Source of the DNA: DATLGB01 sp963740765
Lineage (GTDB): Bacteria > Actinomycetota > Thermoleophilia > Solirubrobacterales > Solirubrobacteraceae
Assembly (NCBI GenBank): GCA_963740765.1
Contig: CAVUFN010000016.1
Location: forward strand, 992,001-1,056,000
Length of the DNA: 64,000 bases
Direction of reading: 5' to 3'
A program made the translations under genes and the position numbers. Of this stretch, positions 51,936-60,044 are shown piece after piece (the stretch's first letter is position 1; each line of letters opens with the position of its first letter). A model generated the notes under the pieces. It was not told the DNA's origin. It saw nothing but the letters and a program-made list of their open reading frames with translations, and searched no databases.

Positions 51936-52507
51936 GTGGCGGGGATGTGGCGGCGGACGCCGAGGAGGACGAGGCGCAGGGCCTGGGGGTCGAGCTCGGA
52001 GAAGGCCACCCGGCGGCCGTGACGCGGCCGGACGACCAGCTCGCCGACGCGGCGCCGCGGCCGGCGCAGGCGACCGTCGACCGACGCGATCTCGCGCCAG
52101 CGCAGCGAGCGGACGCGGTCCGTGGGCGAATCGTCGCGCAGCCACAGCAGGCGCCGGTCGGTGACGGCCAGGCGCACGCGGAACGAGTCCCACGTCGCCG
52201 CGTCCGTGACGACCTCGACCCGCTCGCCGGCCTCCATGGCGCCGGCCAGCTCGCGGCCGAGCAGCTTGCGGAAGGGCTCCGGGTCGGGCGGGGGCGCCAC
52301 CGCGGCCTTGCCGTTGCGGGCGTGCATGTCCGCCGTGGCGTCGCGCAGCAGCGCGTAGGCGACGTTGATCTCCGCCATCTGCAGCGCCGCGCCCTCGTCA
52401 TCGGGGCGGGCATCGGGGTGAAAGCGCTTGGCCAGCTTGCGGTAGGCGGCGCTGATGGCCTCCTCGTCCGCGTCAGCTGACACGCCCAGAACCGCGTGTG
52501 GGTTCAT
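51932..52507 (-). CDS. J-domain protein
   Basis: The 191-residue protein has an N-terminal J-domain (MNPHAVLGVSADADEEAISAAYRKLAKRFHPDARPDDEGAALQMAEINVAY) with the essential HPD motif that activates DnaK. The C-terminal half is a PH-like fold (ERVEVVTDAATWDSFRVRLAVTDRRLLWLRDD). The ATG at 52507 has TACCGT 7 bases upstream and is leaderless; it faces a divergent start only 13 bp away. A DnaK partner would be elsewhere. Confidence 0.88.
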   Translation of the reverse strand: MNPHAVLGVSADADEEAISAAYRKLAKRFHPDARPDDEGAALQMAEINVAYALLRDATADMHARNGKAAVAPPPDPEPFRKLLGRELAGAMEAGERVEVVTDAATWDSFRVRLAVTDRRLLWLRDDSPTDRVRSLRWREIASVDGRLRRPRRRVGELVVRPRHGRRVAFSELDPQALRLVLLGVRRHIPAT

Positions 52508-52520
52508 ACTGCCAACGGTA
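52507..52520. promoter_or_regulatory. Divergent leaderless promoter with a 13-bp intergenic gap
   Basis: The minus-strand box TACCGT (52520-52515) lies 7 bases before the J-domain ATG. On the plus strand TACTGC (52507-52512) lies 8 bases before the DUF1295 ATG at 52521. The start codons are separated by 52508-52520 only, so each box overlaps or abuts the opposite start. Confidence 0.5.
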
Positions 52521-53315
52521 ATGGCCGATCTCGGTATCGCACTCGCCGTCTCCGGAGGCGCCGCCCTCGCGCTCCTGTTGGCGGCGTGGATCCTGTCGAT
52601 CCCGATGCGCGACGTCTCCATCGTCGACGTCGCCTGGGGCCTGGCGTTCGTCGACATCGCCTGGGTCAGCGCGTGGCTCGCCGACGGCGATGGCGGTCGC
52701 TCCGCGCTCGCGGTCGGCCTGGTGACGGTCTGGGGGCTGCGGCTGGCGCTCCACATCGGCTACCGCAAGGTCAAGCATCCCGGGGAGGACCCCCGCTACA
52801 CGAAGATGCGCGAGCGCGCGGATGGGCGGGGCCGATCCTTCGTCCTCCGCAGCCTGTTCATGGTCTTCCTGCTCCAGGCCGTCCTCGCCTGGTTCGTGTC
52901 ACTGCCGCTGCAGGGCGCCGCCGCGTCGACGAACGACGGCCTCGGCCCGCTCGCGTTCATCGGCGTCGCCGTCTGGCTGGTCGGCTTCGTGTTCGAGGCC
53001 GGCGGCGACCTCCAGCTGCAGCGCTTCAAGGCCGACCCGGCCAACAAGGGCAAGGTCATGGACCAAGGCTTCTGGCGCTACACGCGCCACCCCAACTACT
53101 TCGGCGACTTCGCGGTCTGGTGGGGGATCTACCTGGTCGCGCTCGACGGCGGCGCCTGGTGGGCGTTCCCCGGCCCGGTGCTGATGACCGTCCTCCTCAC
53201 GCGCGTGTCGGGCAAGGACCTGCTGGAGAAGTCGATGTCGTCGCGGCCCGGCTACAAGGAGTACGTCGAGCGCACGAGCGGCTTCATCCCCTTGCCGCCA
53301 AGAGGTAATGGCTGA
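52521..53315 (+). CDS. DUF1295 steroid-reductase-like membrane protein
   Basis: The 264-residue polytopic protein starts MADLGIALAVSGGAALALLLAAW and contains the family pattern SIVDVAWGLAF, YRKVKHPGEDPRYTKMR, and near the C-terminus GFWRYTRHPNYFGDFAVWWGIYLV plus SRPGYKEYVERTSGFIPLPP. DUF1295 proteins are related to isoprenylcysteine methyltransferases and steroid 5-alpha reductases, and often sit beside cyclopropane synthases. A role in lipid modification is inferred. Its 3' end overlaps the convergent methyltransferase by 32 bases. Confidence 0.9.
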   Translation: MADLGIALAVSGGAALALLLAAWILSIPMRDVSIVDVAWGLAFVDIAWVSAWLADGDGGRSALAVGLVTVWGLRLALHIGYRKVKHPGEDPRYTKMRERADGRGRSFVLRSLFMVFLLQAVLAWFVSLPLQGAAASTNDGLGPLAFIGVAVWLVGFVFEAGGDLQLQRFKADPANKGKVMDQGFWRYTRHPNYFGDFAVWWGIYLVALDGGAWWAFPGPVLMTVLLTRVSGKDLLEKSMSSRPGYKEYVERTSGFIPLPPRGNG

Positions 53316-54315
53316 CGAGCCACTCGTCGCCCGAGCGCCACTTCCAGATCTCGTCGGTGGACAGCAGGAACAGCCGCCAGGTGCCGAGCAGCCGCCGCGC
53401 CTCCGAGGGCGGGTTGGCACGTCCGAGGATCCGTAGCGCCTCGCCACGCTGCGCGTCGAGGTTGCGCAGCCACGCCTGCAGCGTTCTGGCGTAGTGCGTG
53501 CCCGGCACCGCCCAGCGCTCCTCGAGCACGAGGTCGCGCTGGAAGTGCGACATCAGGTCGTGGGACGGCATCAGGCCGGCGGTGAAGAAGCGCTCCGCTG
53601 CCCAGGTGCCCTGGAACAGGTAGGGCAGCCGGCGCTGCGAGAAGACGTGGACGAACAGCTTGCCGTCGGGCTTGAGCCACGTGCTGATCCGGCGCAGCAG
53701 CTCCTGCCAGTTGCGCATGTGCTCGAACATCTCGACGGAGACGACACGGTCGAAGGCGCGGTCCGCATCGAAGTCGTTGACGTCCTGGGTGACGATCTCG
53801 AGGTTGTCGAGGCCGCGCCGTTCGGCCTCCGCCTCGATGTACTCGCGCTGGCCGTGTGAGTTGGAGACGCCGAGGATGCGCGCGTTGGGGTAGTGCTCGG
53901 CGAGCCACAGCGACAGGGAGCCCCACCCGCAGCCGAGGTCGAGCACGTCCATCCCGTCCTGGATGCCGGCCCGAGCGCACGTGAGCGCGAGCATGGCGTC
54001 CTCGGCGCCGGCCAGGTCGGTGACGCCGTCGGCCCACAGGCAGCCCGAGTACTTGCGGCGCGGCCCGAGGAAGAGCCCGAAGAACTCGGCCGGGAGCTCG
54101 TAATGCTGGTCGTTGGCGCTGTCGGTCTCCTCGGCGATGGGGCCGGACGACATCCGGCCCAGCAGCGCCCGCAGCCGCTGCTCCTGGACCTCGATCCCGC
54201 CGCGGGCCTCCCGCCGGACCCGGGCGCCGGCGCCGAATCGGGAGCCGGCCCGCAGCACGAGGTCGGGGATCAGATCGCGCTGGAGCGCGGCGTCAAGGAG
54301 TCGGTAACGGAGCAT
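53284..54315 (-). CDS. Cyclopropane-fatty-acid-synthase-like methyltransferase (first copy)
   Basis: The 343-residue enzyme belongs to the class I methyltransferases with motif I LDLGCGWGSLSLWLAEHYPNA, a preceding HYELPAEFFGLFLGPRRKYSGC segment (lipid-binding start of the fold), and VSVEMFEHMRNWQELLRRI. This is nearer to the SAM-methyltransferase type found with DUF1295 than to the classical CFA enzyme. TAGGAA lies 7 bases before the ATG. The product could be a methylated or cyclopropanated lipid. Confidence 0.88.
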   Translation of the reverse strand: MLRYRLLDAALQRDLIPDLVLRAGSRFGAGARVRREARGGIEVQEQRLRALLGRMSSGPIAEETDSANDQHYELPAEFFGLFLGPRRKYSGCLWADGVTDLAGAEDAMLALTCARAGIQDGMDVLDLGCGWGSLSLWLAEHYPNARILGVSNSHGQREYIEAEAERRGLDNLEIVTQDVNDFDADRAFDRVVSVEMFEHMRNWQELLRRISTWLKPDGKLFVHVFSQRRLPYLFQGTWAAERFFTAGLMPSHDLMSHFQRDLVLEERWAVPGTHYARTLQAWLRNLDAQRGEALRILGRANPPSEARRLLGTWRLFLLSTDEIWKWRSGDEWLVSHYLLAARG

Positions 54316-54322
54316 CGGTGTC

Positions 54323-54328
54323 TTCCTA
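54323..54328 (-). promoter_or_regulatory. -10 box of the first CFA-like gene
   Basis: TAGGAA on the minus strand lies 7 bases before the ATG at 54315. The last base is off consensus, but position and spacing match the leaderless group. Confidence 0.35.
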
Positions 54329-54376
54329 CGCGCTCAAGGCGTGATCCGGATGACGATGGTGCGCGAAAATGTCCAT

Positions 54377-55591
54377 ATGAGGATCGCCGTGATCGGCGCC
54401 GGGGTCTCCGGTCTAGTCGCTGCCCACAAGCTGCGGGCGCGACACGACGTCGTCGTGCTCGAGGCCGGGGCCTACGCAGGCGGGCACACCAACACGGTGG
54501 ACGTCGGCGGCGTGGCGGTGGACACCGGCTTCATCGTCCTCAACGATCGCAACTACCCCGGCTTCACCGCCCTGCTGGACGAGCTCGGCGTCGCCACGCA
54601 GCCGTCCGACATGAGCTTCGGCGTGAGCGACGGCGCCGACTTCGAGTACGCCGCCCACTCGCCCGCGGCGCTGTATGCGAACCCGCGCCACCTGATCGAC
54701 CGCGGCTTCCAGCGCATGGTCGGCGAGTACGTGCGCTTCAACCGCGCCGCCCGCGCCCTGCTGGCGGGTGACCGCGATCCGTCGCTGAGCGAGTGGCTGC
54801 GCGAGGAGCGCTTCAGCCAGGCCTTCGTCGATCGCCTGATCGTGCCGCAGGCCGCCGCCGTGTGGAGCGCCGACCTCGAGCAGATGGAGACGTTCCCGGC
54901 GCGCTTCCTGGTCGAGTTCTTCGACAACCACGGGATGCTCGGCTTCCGCGCGCGGCCGCAGTGGCGCACCGTCACGGGCGGGTCGTGGACGTACGTGCGG
55001 GCGCTCACGCATGGCCTCGACGTGCGGCTGCGCACCCCGGTCGAGCGGGTCGAGCGCTTCCCCGACCGCGTCGAGGTCGACGGCGAGGCCTACGACGAGG
55101 TCGTCATCGCGACCCATTCCGACCAGGCGCTCGCGCTGCTCGCCGATCCGGCGGACGCCGAGCGCGAGGTCCTGGGCGCGATCCCGTACCAGGCCAACGA
55201 GGCCGTCCTGCACACCGACGCCGCGGTGATGCCCAACCGCCGCCGTGCCTGGGCGAGCTGGAACTTCCACCTCGGCGACGACGGCCCCGCCACGGTGACC
55301 TACTGGATGAACCGGCTTCAGTCGCTTCCCGGCGACACCCAGTACTTCGTGACGCTCAACCGCACGGAGGCGATCGACCCCGCCAAGGTGATCCGCACGA
55401 TCGCCTACGCGCATCCCGTCTTCACCCGCGCGGGCATGCGCGCGCAGCGGCGCTGGCCCGAGGTGTCCGGCGTACGGCGCACCCACTACGCCGGCGCGTA
55501 CTGGGCCTGGGGCTTCCACGAGGACGGCGTCCAGAGCGGCCTGCGCGCCGCTCGCTCCGTCGCGCGCAGCCGCGAGGCGGTGCCCGCATGA
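54377..55591 (+). CDS. FAD-dependent amine-oxidase-type oxidoreductase
   Basis: The 404-residue flavoprotein starts with the Rossmann motif MRIAVIGAGVSGLVAAHKL and VVVLEAGAYAGGHTNTV, and ends with the second FAD motif GAYWAWGFHEDGVQSGLRAA. It matches the protein encoded together with a DUF1365 gene and a cyclopropane synthase in mycobacteria (the Rv0449c-Rv0448c-Rv0447c group). I chose ATG 54377 because it starts the FAD fold directly; GAAAAT lies 6 bases before. The stop overlaps the DUF1365 ATG. Confidence 0.93.
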   Translation: MRIAVIGAGVSGLVAAHKLRARHDVVVLEAGAYAGGHTNTVDVGGVAVDTGFIVLNDRNYPGFTALLDELGVATQPSDMSFGVSDGADFEYAAHSPAALYANPRHLIDRGFQRMVGEYVRFNRAARALLAGDRDPSLSEWLREERFSQAFVDRLIVPQAAAVWSADLEQMETFPARFLVEFFDNHGMLGFRARPQWRTVTGGSWTYVRALTHGLDVRLRTPVERVERFPDRVEVDGEAYDEVVIATHSDQALALLADPADAEREVLGAIPYQANEAVLHTDAAVMPNRRRAWASWNFHLGDDGPATVTYWMNRLQSLPGDTQYFVTLNRTEAIDPAKVIRTIAYAHPVFTRAGMRAQRRWPEVSGVRRTHYAGAYWAWGFHEDGVQSGLRAARSVARSREAVPA

Positions 55592-56217
55592 GCAACGCCG
55601 TCTACGCCGGGACCGTCCGTCACCGCCGCTTCCAGACCAAGGGCAGCGAGTTCACGCACCGCGTCGCGTACGCGTACGTCGACCTCGACGCCCTGCCGCG
55701 CGACCGCGGGGTGGGTGGGGTCGTCTCCTTCCGCCCGTCGGACTACCTGACCGCGGACGACTGCCGCGCGCGCGCCGGGACCACCGGCCCCGTGCGCCTG
55801 CTCACCACCCCCCGCACGTTCGGGCTGATCTTCAACCCGGTGTCCTTCTACTACTGCTTCGACGAGGACGATGCCATGCAGACCGTGCTTGCGGAAGTCA
55901 CCAACACCCCGTGGGGCGAGCGCCACGTCTACACGGCGGGCGACGGCATCGCGAAGGAGCTCCACGTGTCCCCGCTGATGGGGATGGAGCAGACCTACCG
56001 CTTCGTCGCGCCCGAGCCGGGCCCGACCCTGTCCGTCCACATCGAATCCACCGAACGCGGCGAGCGCGCCTTCGACGCCACGCTCAACCTGCGGCGCAAG
56101 CCGTTCGCGAGGCGCGGGCTGCTGCTCAGCAGCGCGCTGCGCACGCTTCCCCTCATCTACCTGCACGCCCTCGCGCTCCGCCTGCGTGGCGTGCCCGGCC
56201 ACCCCCATCCCGCATGA
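55588..56217 (+). CDS. DUF1365 protein
   Basis: The 209-residue protein has the DUF1365 pattern: YAGTVRHRRFQTKGSEFTHRVAYAYVDLD, then TFGLIFNPVSFYYCFD, and AEVTNTPWGERHVY. Its chemistry is not known, and it is nearly always next to the FAD oxidoreductase and the methyltransferase, as here. Both ends overlap neighbours by ATGA (55588-55591 and 56214-56217), so the three are translated together. Confidence 0.93.
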   Translation: MSNAVYAGTVRHRRFQTKGSEFTHRVAYAYVDLDALPRDRGVGGVVSFRPSDYLTADDCRARAGTTGPVRLLTTPRTFGLIFNPVSFYYCFDEDDAMQTVLAEVTNTPWGERHVYTAGDGIAKELHVSPLMGMEQTYRFVAPEPGPTLSVHIESTERGERAFDATLNLRRKPFARRGLLLSSALRTLPLIYLHALALRLRGVPGHPHPA

Positions 56218-57443
56218 ACGCCACCTCCGTTGCTCGCACCATCGTCCACGGACTGCTCTCCCGCGTCCTGATCGGCTCGCTCACCGTCGTCGAGAACGAC
56301 CACACGACGGTCTTCACCCGGGGCGTGCCCGGCCCCGAGGCGACCGTCGTCGTCCACTCGCCACGGGCGTGGCCGCTGCTGCTCAAGGGCTCCAGCGGGC
56401 TGGGCGAGTCCTACGCGCGCGGCCTGTGGGACTGCAACGACCTCACCGCGCTGATCCGTGTCGCCGCGCGCAACACGACCGAGCTCGACGCGTGGCGCAA
56501 GCGCCTCACCCCGCTGCGCGAGCCCTTCCAGCGCCTGCGCTCCGTACGCAACACCGAGCGCCAGTCCAAGCAGGACATCTCCGCCCACTACGACCTCGGC
56601 AACGACCTCTACGACCTGATGCTCGACCCGACGATGTCGTACTCGAGCGCGTACTTCGCGGATCCCTCGATGTCGCTGGAGGCGGCGTCGACGGCCAAGC
56701 TCGAGCTGATCTGCGACAAGCTCGACCTCGGCCCGGGCGACCACGTCGTCGAGATCGGGACGGGCTGGGGCGGCTTCGCGGTCCACGCCGCCCGCACGCG
56801 CGGTTGCCGCGTCACCACCACGACGATCTCCGACGAGCAGCTGCGCTACGCCCGCGAGCGGGTCCGGACCGCCGGCCTCGAGCACCTCGTCGACGTCGTC
56901 GACCGCGACTACCGGCTGCTGGAGGGCACGTACGACAAGCTCGTCTCCATCGAGATGATCGAGGCCGTCGGCTGGCGTGACTTCGGGACCTTCTTCGCGA
57001 AGTGCTCGAGCCTGCTCAAGCCGGACGGGGTGATGCTCCTGCAGTCGATCACGATGGACGACCGCGCCTACGAGGTCGAGAAGGCGTCGCGCTCGTTCAT
57101 CCGTACGTTCGTCTTCCCCAACGGCTGCCTGCCCTCCGTCGAGGTGATCGCGCGCTGCGTGGCCGACCGGACCGACCTGCGCATGACCGGCATGCAGGAC
57201 CTCTCGGGGCACTACCCGGAGACGCTGCGGCGCTGGCGCGCGAACGTCGAGGCCAACGCGGACCGGCTCGAGGCGCTCGGCTACGACGAGCGCTTCCGTC
57301 GCATCTGGCGGCTGTACCTCGCCTATTGCGAGGCGGGCTTCACCGAGCGCCGCATCTCCGTCCTGCAGGTCGAGCTGGCGAAGCCGCTGCACCGCGGCGG
57401 CGACGTGTCGACCGCGGACGCCCGCCAGCTGACCCCTGCCTAG
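56214..57443 (+). CDS. Cyclopropane-fatty-acid synthase-like methyltransferase (UfaA1 type)
   Basis: The 409-residue enzyme is closest in layout to CFA synthase and UfaA1: an N-terminal lipid-binding domain of about 120 residues, then AHYDLGNDLYDLMLDPTMSYSSAYF and motif I VVEIGTGWGGFAVHAA, and SIEMIEAVGWRDFGTFF. It transfers a methyl group from SAM to unsaturated acyl chains of phospholipids. It is the last gene of the FAD-DUF1365-CFA unit. Its stop shares CTAG with the Bax-inhibitor-like gene. Confidence 0.93.
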   Translation: MNATSVARTIVHGLLSRVLIGSLTVVENDHTTVFTRGVPGPEATVVVHSPRAWPLLLKGSSGLGESYARGLWDCNDLTALIRVAARNTTELDAWRKRLTPLREPFQRLRSVRNTERQSKQDISAHYDLGNDLYDLMLDPTMSYSSAYFADPSMSLEAASTAKLELICDKLDLGPGDHVVEIGTGWGGFAVHAARTRGCRVTTTTISDEQLRYARERVRTAGLEHLVDVVDRDYRLLEGTYDKLVSIEMIEAVGWRDFGTFFAKCSSLLKPDGVMLLQSITMDDRAYEVEKASRSFIRTFVFPNGCLPSVEVIARCVADRTDLRMTGMQDLSGHYPETLRRWRANVEANADRLEALGYDERFRRIWRLYLAYCEAGFTERRISVLQVELAKPLHRGGDVSTADARQLTPA

Positions 57444-58102
57444 CGGTTGCCGAAGAGGTTCAGCAGCGCCAGGAAGATGTTGACGATCGAGACGAAGATG
57501 CCGGTCGCGAGCCAGATCGCGTCGTCCTCGCCGCCGTGCTTGCGCAGGTAGTTGAAGTCGACCACGATCAGGACGGCGGAGACGCCGCCGATGGCCAGCG
57601 AGATCAGCGGGCTGCCGCCGCTGCCGAACAGGAACATCACGAGCGAGACGCCGACGAGGCCGAGGACGATCAAGCTCAGCGGGCGCATCCACGCGGCGAG
57701 GTCCTTGGACAGCGCGAAGCCGCCTGCGCCCGCGCCGAGGACGATCAGGGCGGTGCCACCGGCGGCCTGCGTCAGGGCGGACGAGTCCGCGGACGCGTAG
57801 AAGGCGAGCACCGGCCCGAGGCCGAGGCCGATGACCAGCGCGGTCGCGAACAACCACGCCATCGCGGCCGGCCCCGTGCGCAGCGCGCCGACGAACGACG
57901 CGACGATCAGCATGCCGAACCCGGCGAAGGACAGGATCCGCGCGGTGCCGAGCTCGAGGTCGCGACCCATCCAGCTGCCCAGCACGAGGAAGCCGATGGC
58001 GATGGCGACCAGGAACATGACCTGGCCGAGGAGCTGCGCGGTCGAGACGCCAGATCGCGCCTCCGCGTAGTTGCCGAAGACCGATGTGCGCGTGTCGGGC
58101 AT
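57440..58102 (-). CDS. Bax inhibitor-1/YccA family membrane protein
   Basis: The 220-residue polytopic protein has seven predicted helices and ends with the family stretch DAIWLATGIFVSIVNIFLALLNLFGNR. Acidic residues near the last helices are characteristic of pH-gated calcium leak in this family. The ATG at 58102 (MPDTRTSVFGNY) is chosen over two upstream ATGs because TAGAAT lies exactly 7 bases before it. The stop shares CTAG with the CFA gene. Confidence 0.92.
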   Translation of the reverse strand: MPDTRTSVFGNYAEARSGVSTAQLLGQVMFLVAIAIGFLVLGSWMGRDLELGTARILSFAGFGMLIVASFVGALRTGPAAMAWLFATALVIGLGLGPVLAFYASADSSALTQAAGGTALIVLGAGAGGFALSKDLAAWMRPLSLIVLGLVGVSLVMFLFGSGGSPLISLAIGGVSAVLIVVDFNYLRKHGGEDDAIWLATGIFVSIVNIFLALLNLFGNR

Positions 58103-58109
58103 GGCCTGC

Positions 58110-58119
58110 ATTCTAGGGT
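58110..58119. promoter_or_regulatory. Bidirectional promoter: overlapping -10 boxes at a shared CTAG
   Basis: ATTCTAGGGT holds TAGAAT on the minus strand (58115-58110; 7 bases to the Bax-inhibitor-like ATG) and TAGGGT on the plus strand (58114-58119; 8 bases to the nitroreductase ATG). The start codons are 25 bp apart. Confidence 0.55.
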
Positions 58120-58127
58120 TGCGCGCC

Positions 58128-58541
58128 ATGAGTGACGACGATCTGTTCGGCCAGGAGCACGTGGACGCCTACCGCGAGACGGACGGCGAGCGCGGCTACG
58201 AGTGGAAGGGCACGCAGTGCCTGCTGCTGACGACGACCGGCCGCAAGTCGGGCGAGGAGCGGACGCTTCCGCTCATCTTCGCCGAGGACGACGGTCGCTA
58301 CGTCATCGTCGCCTCCAAGGGCGGCGCGCCCGAGCATCCGGCCTGGTACCTGAACATGCAGGAGAACCCCGAGGTCGAGGTCCAGGTCAAGGGCGACGTC
58401 TTCAAGGCCACGCCCCACGACGCGGAGGGCGAGGAGCGCGAGCGCCTGTGGGAGGTCATGGTCGGCGAGTGGCCCGACTACGACAATTACCAGACCAAGA
58501 CGGACCGCCAGATCCCCGTCGTCATCCTCGAGCGCGCCTGA
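58128..58541 (+). CDS. Deazaflavin (F420)-dependent nitroreductase family protein
   Basis: The 137-residue protein is a DUF385/Ddn-type split beta-barrel: CLLLTTTGRKSGEERTLPLIFAEDDGRYVIVASKGGAPEHPAWYLNMQENPEVEVQV and YDNYQTKTDRQIPVVILE at the end. The family uses F420 in actinobacteria, but some members do not, so the cofactor is inferred. TAGGGT lies 8 bases before the ATG. The TGA shares one base with the ATG of the SDR gene (TGATG). Confidence 0.9.
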   Translation: MSDDDLFGQEHVDAYRETDGERGYEWKGTQCLLLTTTGRKSGEERTLPLIFAEDDGRYVIVASKGGAPEHPAWYLNMQENPEVEVQVKGDVFKATPHDAEGEERERLWEVMVGEWPDYDNYQTKTDRQIPVVILERA

Positions 58542-59584
58542 TGGGCACCGCCCTCGTCACCGGCTTCCCGGGCTTCATCGGGCGCCGCCTCGTGCGGACG
58601 CTGCTCGCCGACGACCACAGCGTCGTCGCGCTGGTCGAGCCACGCATGGTGGACACCGCGAACGGGCTGGGGATCGAGGGCGTCGAGGTCGTCGCGGGCG
58701 ACATCACCGAGCGCCGCCTCGGCCTGGCGGACAGCGACTGGGACCGGCTGACCGGGAGCGTCACGCACGTGTTCCACCTCGCGGCGGTCTATGACCTCGC
58801 GGTCCCCGAGGAGATCGCCCAGCGCGTCAATGTCGAGGGGACGGGCAACGTGCTCGAGCTGTGCGAGGCGTGCACGGGGCTCGAGCGGTTCGCGTACATC
58901 TCCACCGCCTACGTGGCGGGCGACCGCCACGGCGTCGTCTACGAGCACGAGCTCGCGCTCGGCCAGGGCTTCAAGAACCACTACGAGTCGACGAAGTTCC
59001 AGGCCGAGGTGTGGGTGCGCGAGCGCATGGACCGCGTCCCCACCACGATCCTGCGGCCGGCCATCGTCGTCGGCGACTCGCAGACGGGGGAGACGGAGAA
59101 GTTCGACGGGCCGTACTACCTCCTGCGCACGATCGCGCGCTCGGAGTCGCTCGGGCGGCCGGTGATGCAGTTCGGCAAGTCGGCCGCGTCGTTCAACGTG
59201 GTGCCGGTCGACTTCGTGGTGGCCGCCATCGCCGCCGCTGCGTTCCTGCCCGAGGCGGAGGGGGAGACGCTGCACCTCGTCGACCCCGAGCCGCTGGCGG
59301 CTTCGGATCTCGTGACGGCGCTGTCGGAGGCCTACGCGGGCCGCCCGCCGAAGGGCAAGGTCCCGCCCCGGCTCGTCGAGAACAGCCTGCGCTTCGCCCG
59401 CATGCGGGCGCTGTTCGGCGGCGCCCCGCGCGAGTCGATCGCCTACCTCAACCACGCCGTCACGTTCGACACGCGCAAGGCCGTCGAGGTGCTCGGCCCC
59501 CATGGCCTCGAGCCGCCGAACTTCGGCGACTACGTGGAGAACATGGTGCGCTACTTCAAGGCGAACGAGGAGCGCACACCATGA
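58541..59584 (+). CDS. Extended NAD-dependent SDR (epimerase/reductase family)
   Basis: The 347-residue protein begins MGTALVTGFPGFIGRRLVRTLL with the extended-SDR cofactor loop, followed by HVFHLAAVYDLAVP, the catalytic Ser/Thr region FAYISTAYVAGD, and HYESTKFQAE with YxxxK. The pattern resembles thioester-reductase or 3-beta-hydroxysteroid-dehydrogenase-like SDRs that act on lipids. It is coupled to the nitroreductase. Its 3' end overlaps the convergent nitroreductase by 29 bases. Confidence 0.9.
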   Translation: MGTALVTGFPGFIGRRLVRTLLADDHSVVALVEPRMVDTANGLGIEGVEVVAGDITERRLGLADSDWDRLTGSVTHVFHLAAVYDLAVPEEIAQRVNVEGTGNVLELCEACTGLERFAYISTAYVAGDRHGVVYEHELALGQGFKNHYESTKFQAEVWVRERMDRVPTTILRPAIVVGDSQTGETEKFDGPYYLLRTIARSESLGRPVMQFGKSAASFNVVPVDFVVAAIAAAAFLPEAEGETLHLVDPEPLAASDLVTALSEAYAGRPPKGKVPPRLVENSLRFARMRALFGGAPRESIAYLNHAVTFDTRKAVEVLGPHGLEPPNFGDYVENMVRYFKANEERTP

Positions 59585-60044
59585 CCGGGATCTCCCGCGT
59601 CGTGCGCTCCTGGTAGTCGCCGTAGCCCGGGTACATCGCGGTGATGCGCGGCCACAGATCGGCGCGCTCGGCGGCGTCGGCCTGGTGGACCGTCATCGGC
59701 TCGCGTCTGCCGAGGCGCTCGATCTCGATGTCCGGGTGCGCCTTGAGGTTGAAGTACCAGGCGGGGCTCTTCGGGGCCCCGCCGTAGGACGCGATCAGGA
59801 CGACGCGGTCGCCGTCGGGAAGGTAGGTCAGCGGCGTCTCCCGCGGCTCGCCCGACTTGGCTCCGGTGTGGTGCAGGATGCACAGCGGTGCAGCGTCGAA
59901 CCTGCCGCCGATGCGCCCGCCCGACGTGCGGTAGAGCCATACGTTGAGGCGCGTCACCTGCTTCCACGCCGCGAACTGCCACGTGCCCTTGACCGGCGGG
60001 GGGCTCGACGTGCTCAGCTTCCCCCAGAACCCCTTGTCAGCCAT
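59556..60044 (-). CDS. Deazaflavin-dependent nitroreductase family protein, second copy
   Basis: The 162-residue protein has an N-terminal amphipathic segment (MADKGFWGKLSTSSP), then LCILHHTGAKSGEPRETPLTYLPDGDRVVLIASYGGAPKSPAWYFNLKAHPDIEIE and YGDYQERTTREIPVMVC, which match Ddn-type enzymes. TTGGAT lies 6 bases before the ATG at 60044. An ATG 6 codons upstream is possible. It is a paralogue of the protein at 58128 and lies head-on to it across the SDR gene. Confidence 0.88.
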   Translation of the reverse strand: MADKGFWGKLSTSSPPPVKGTWQFAAWKQVTRLNVWLYRTSGGRIGGRFDAAPLCILHHTGAKSGEPRETPLTYLPDGDRVVLIASYGGAPKSPAWYFNLKAHPDIEIERLGRREPMTVHQADAAERADLWPRITAMYPGYGDYQERTTREIPVMVCAPRSP

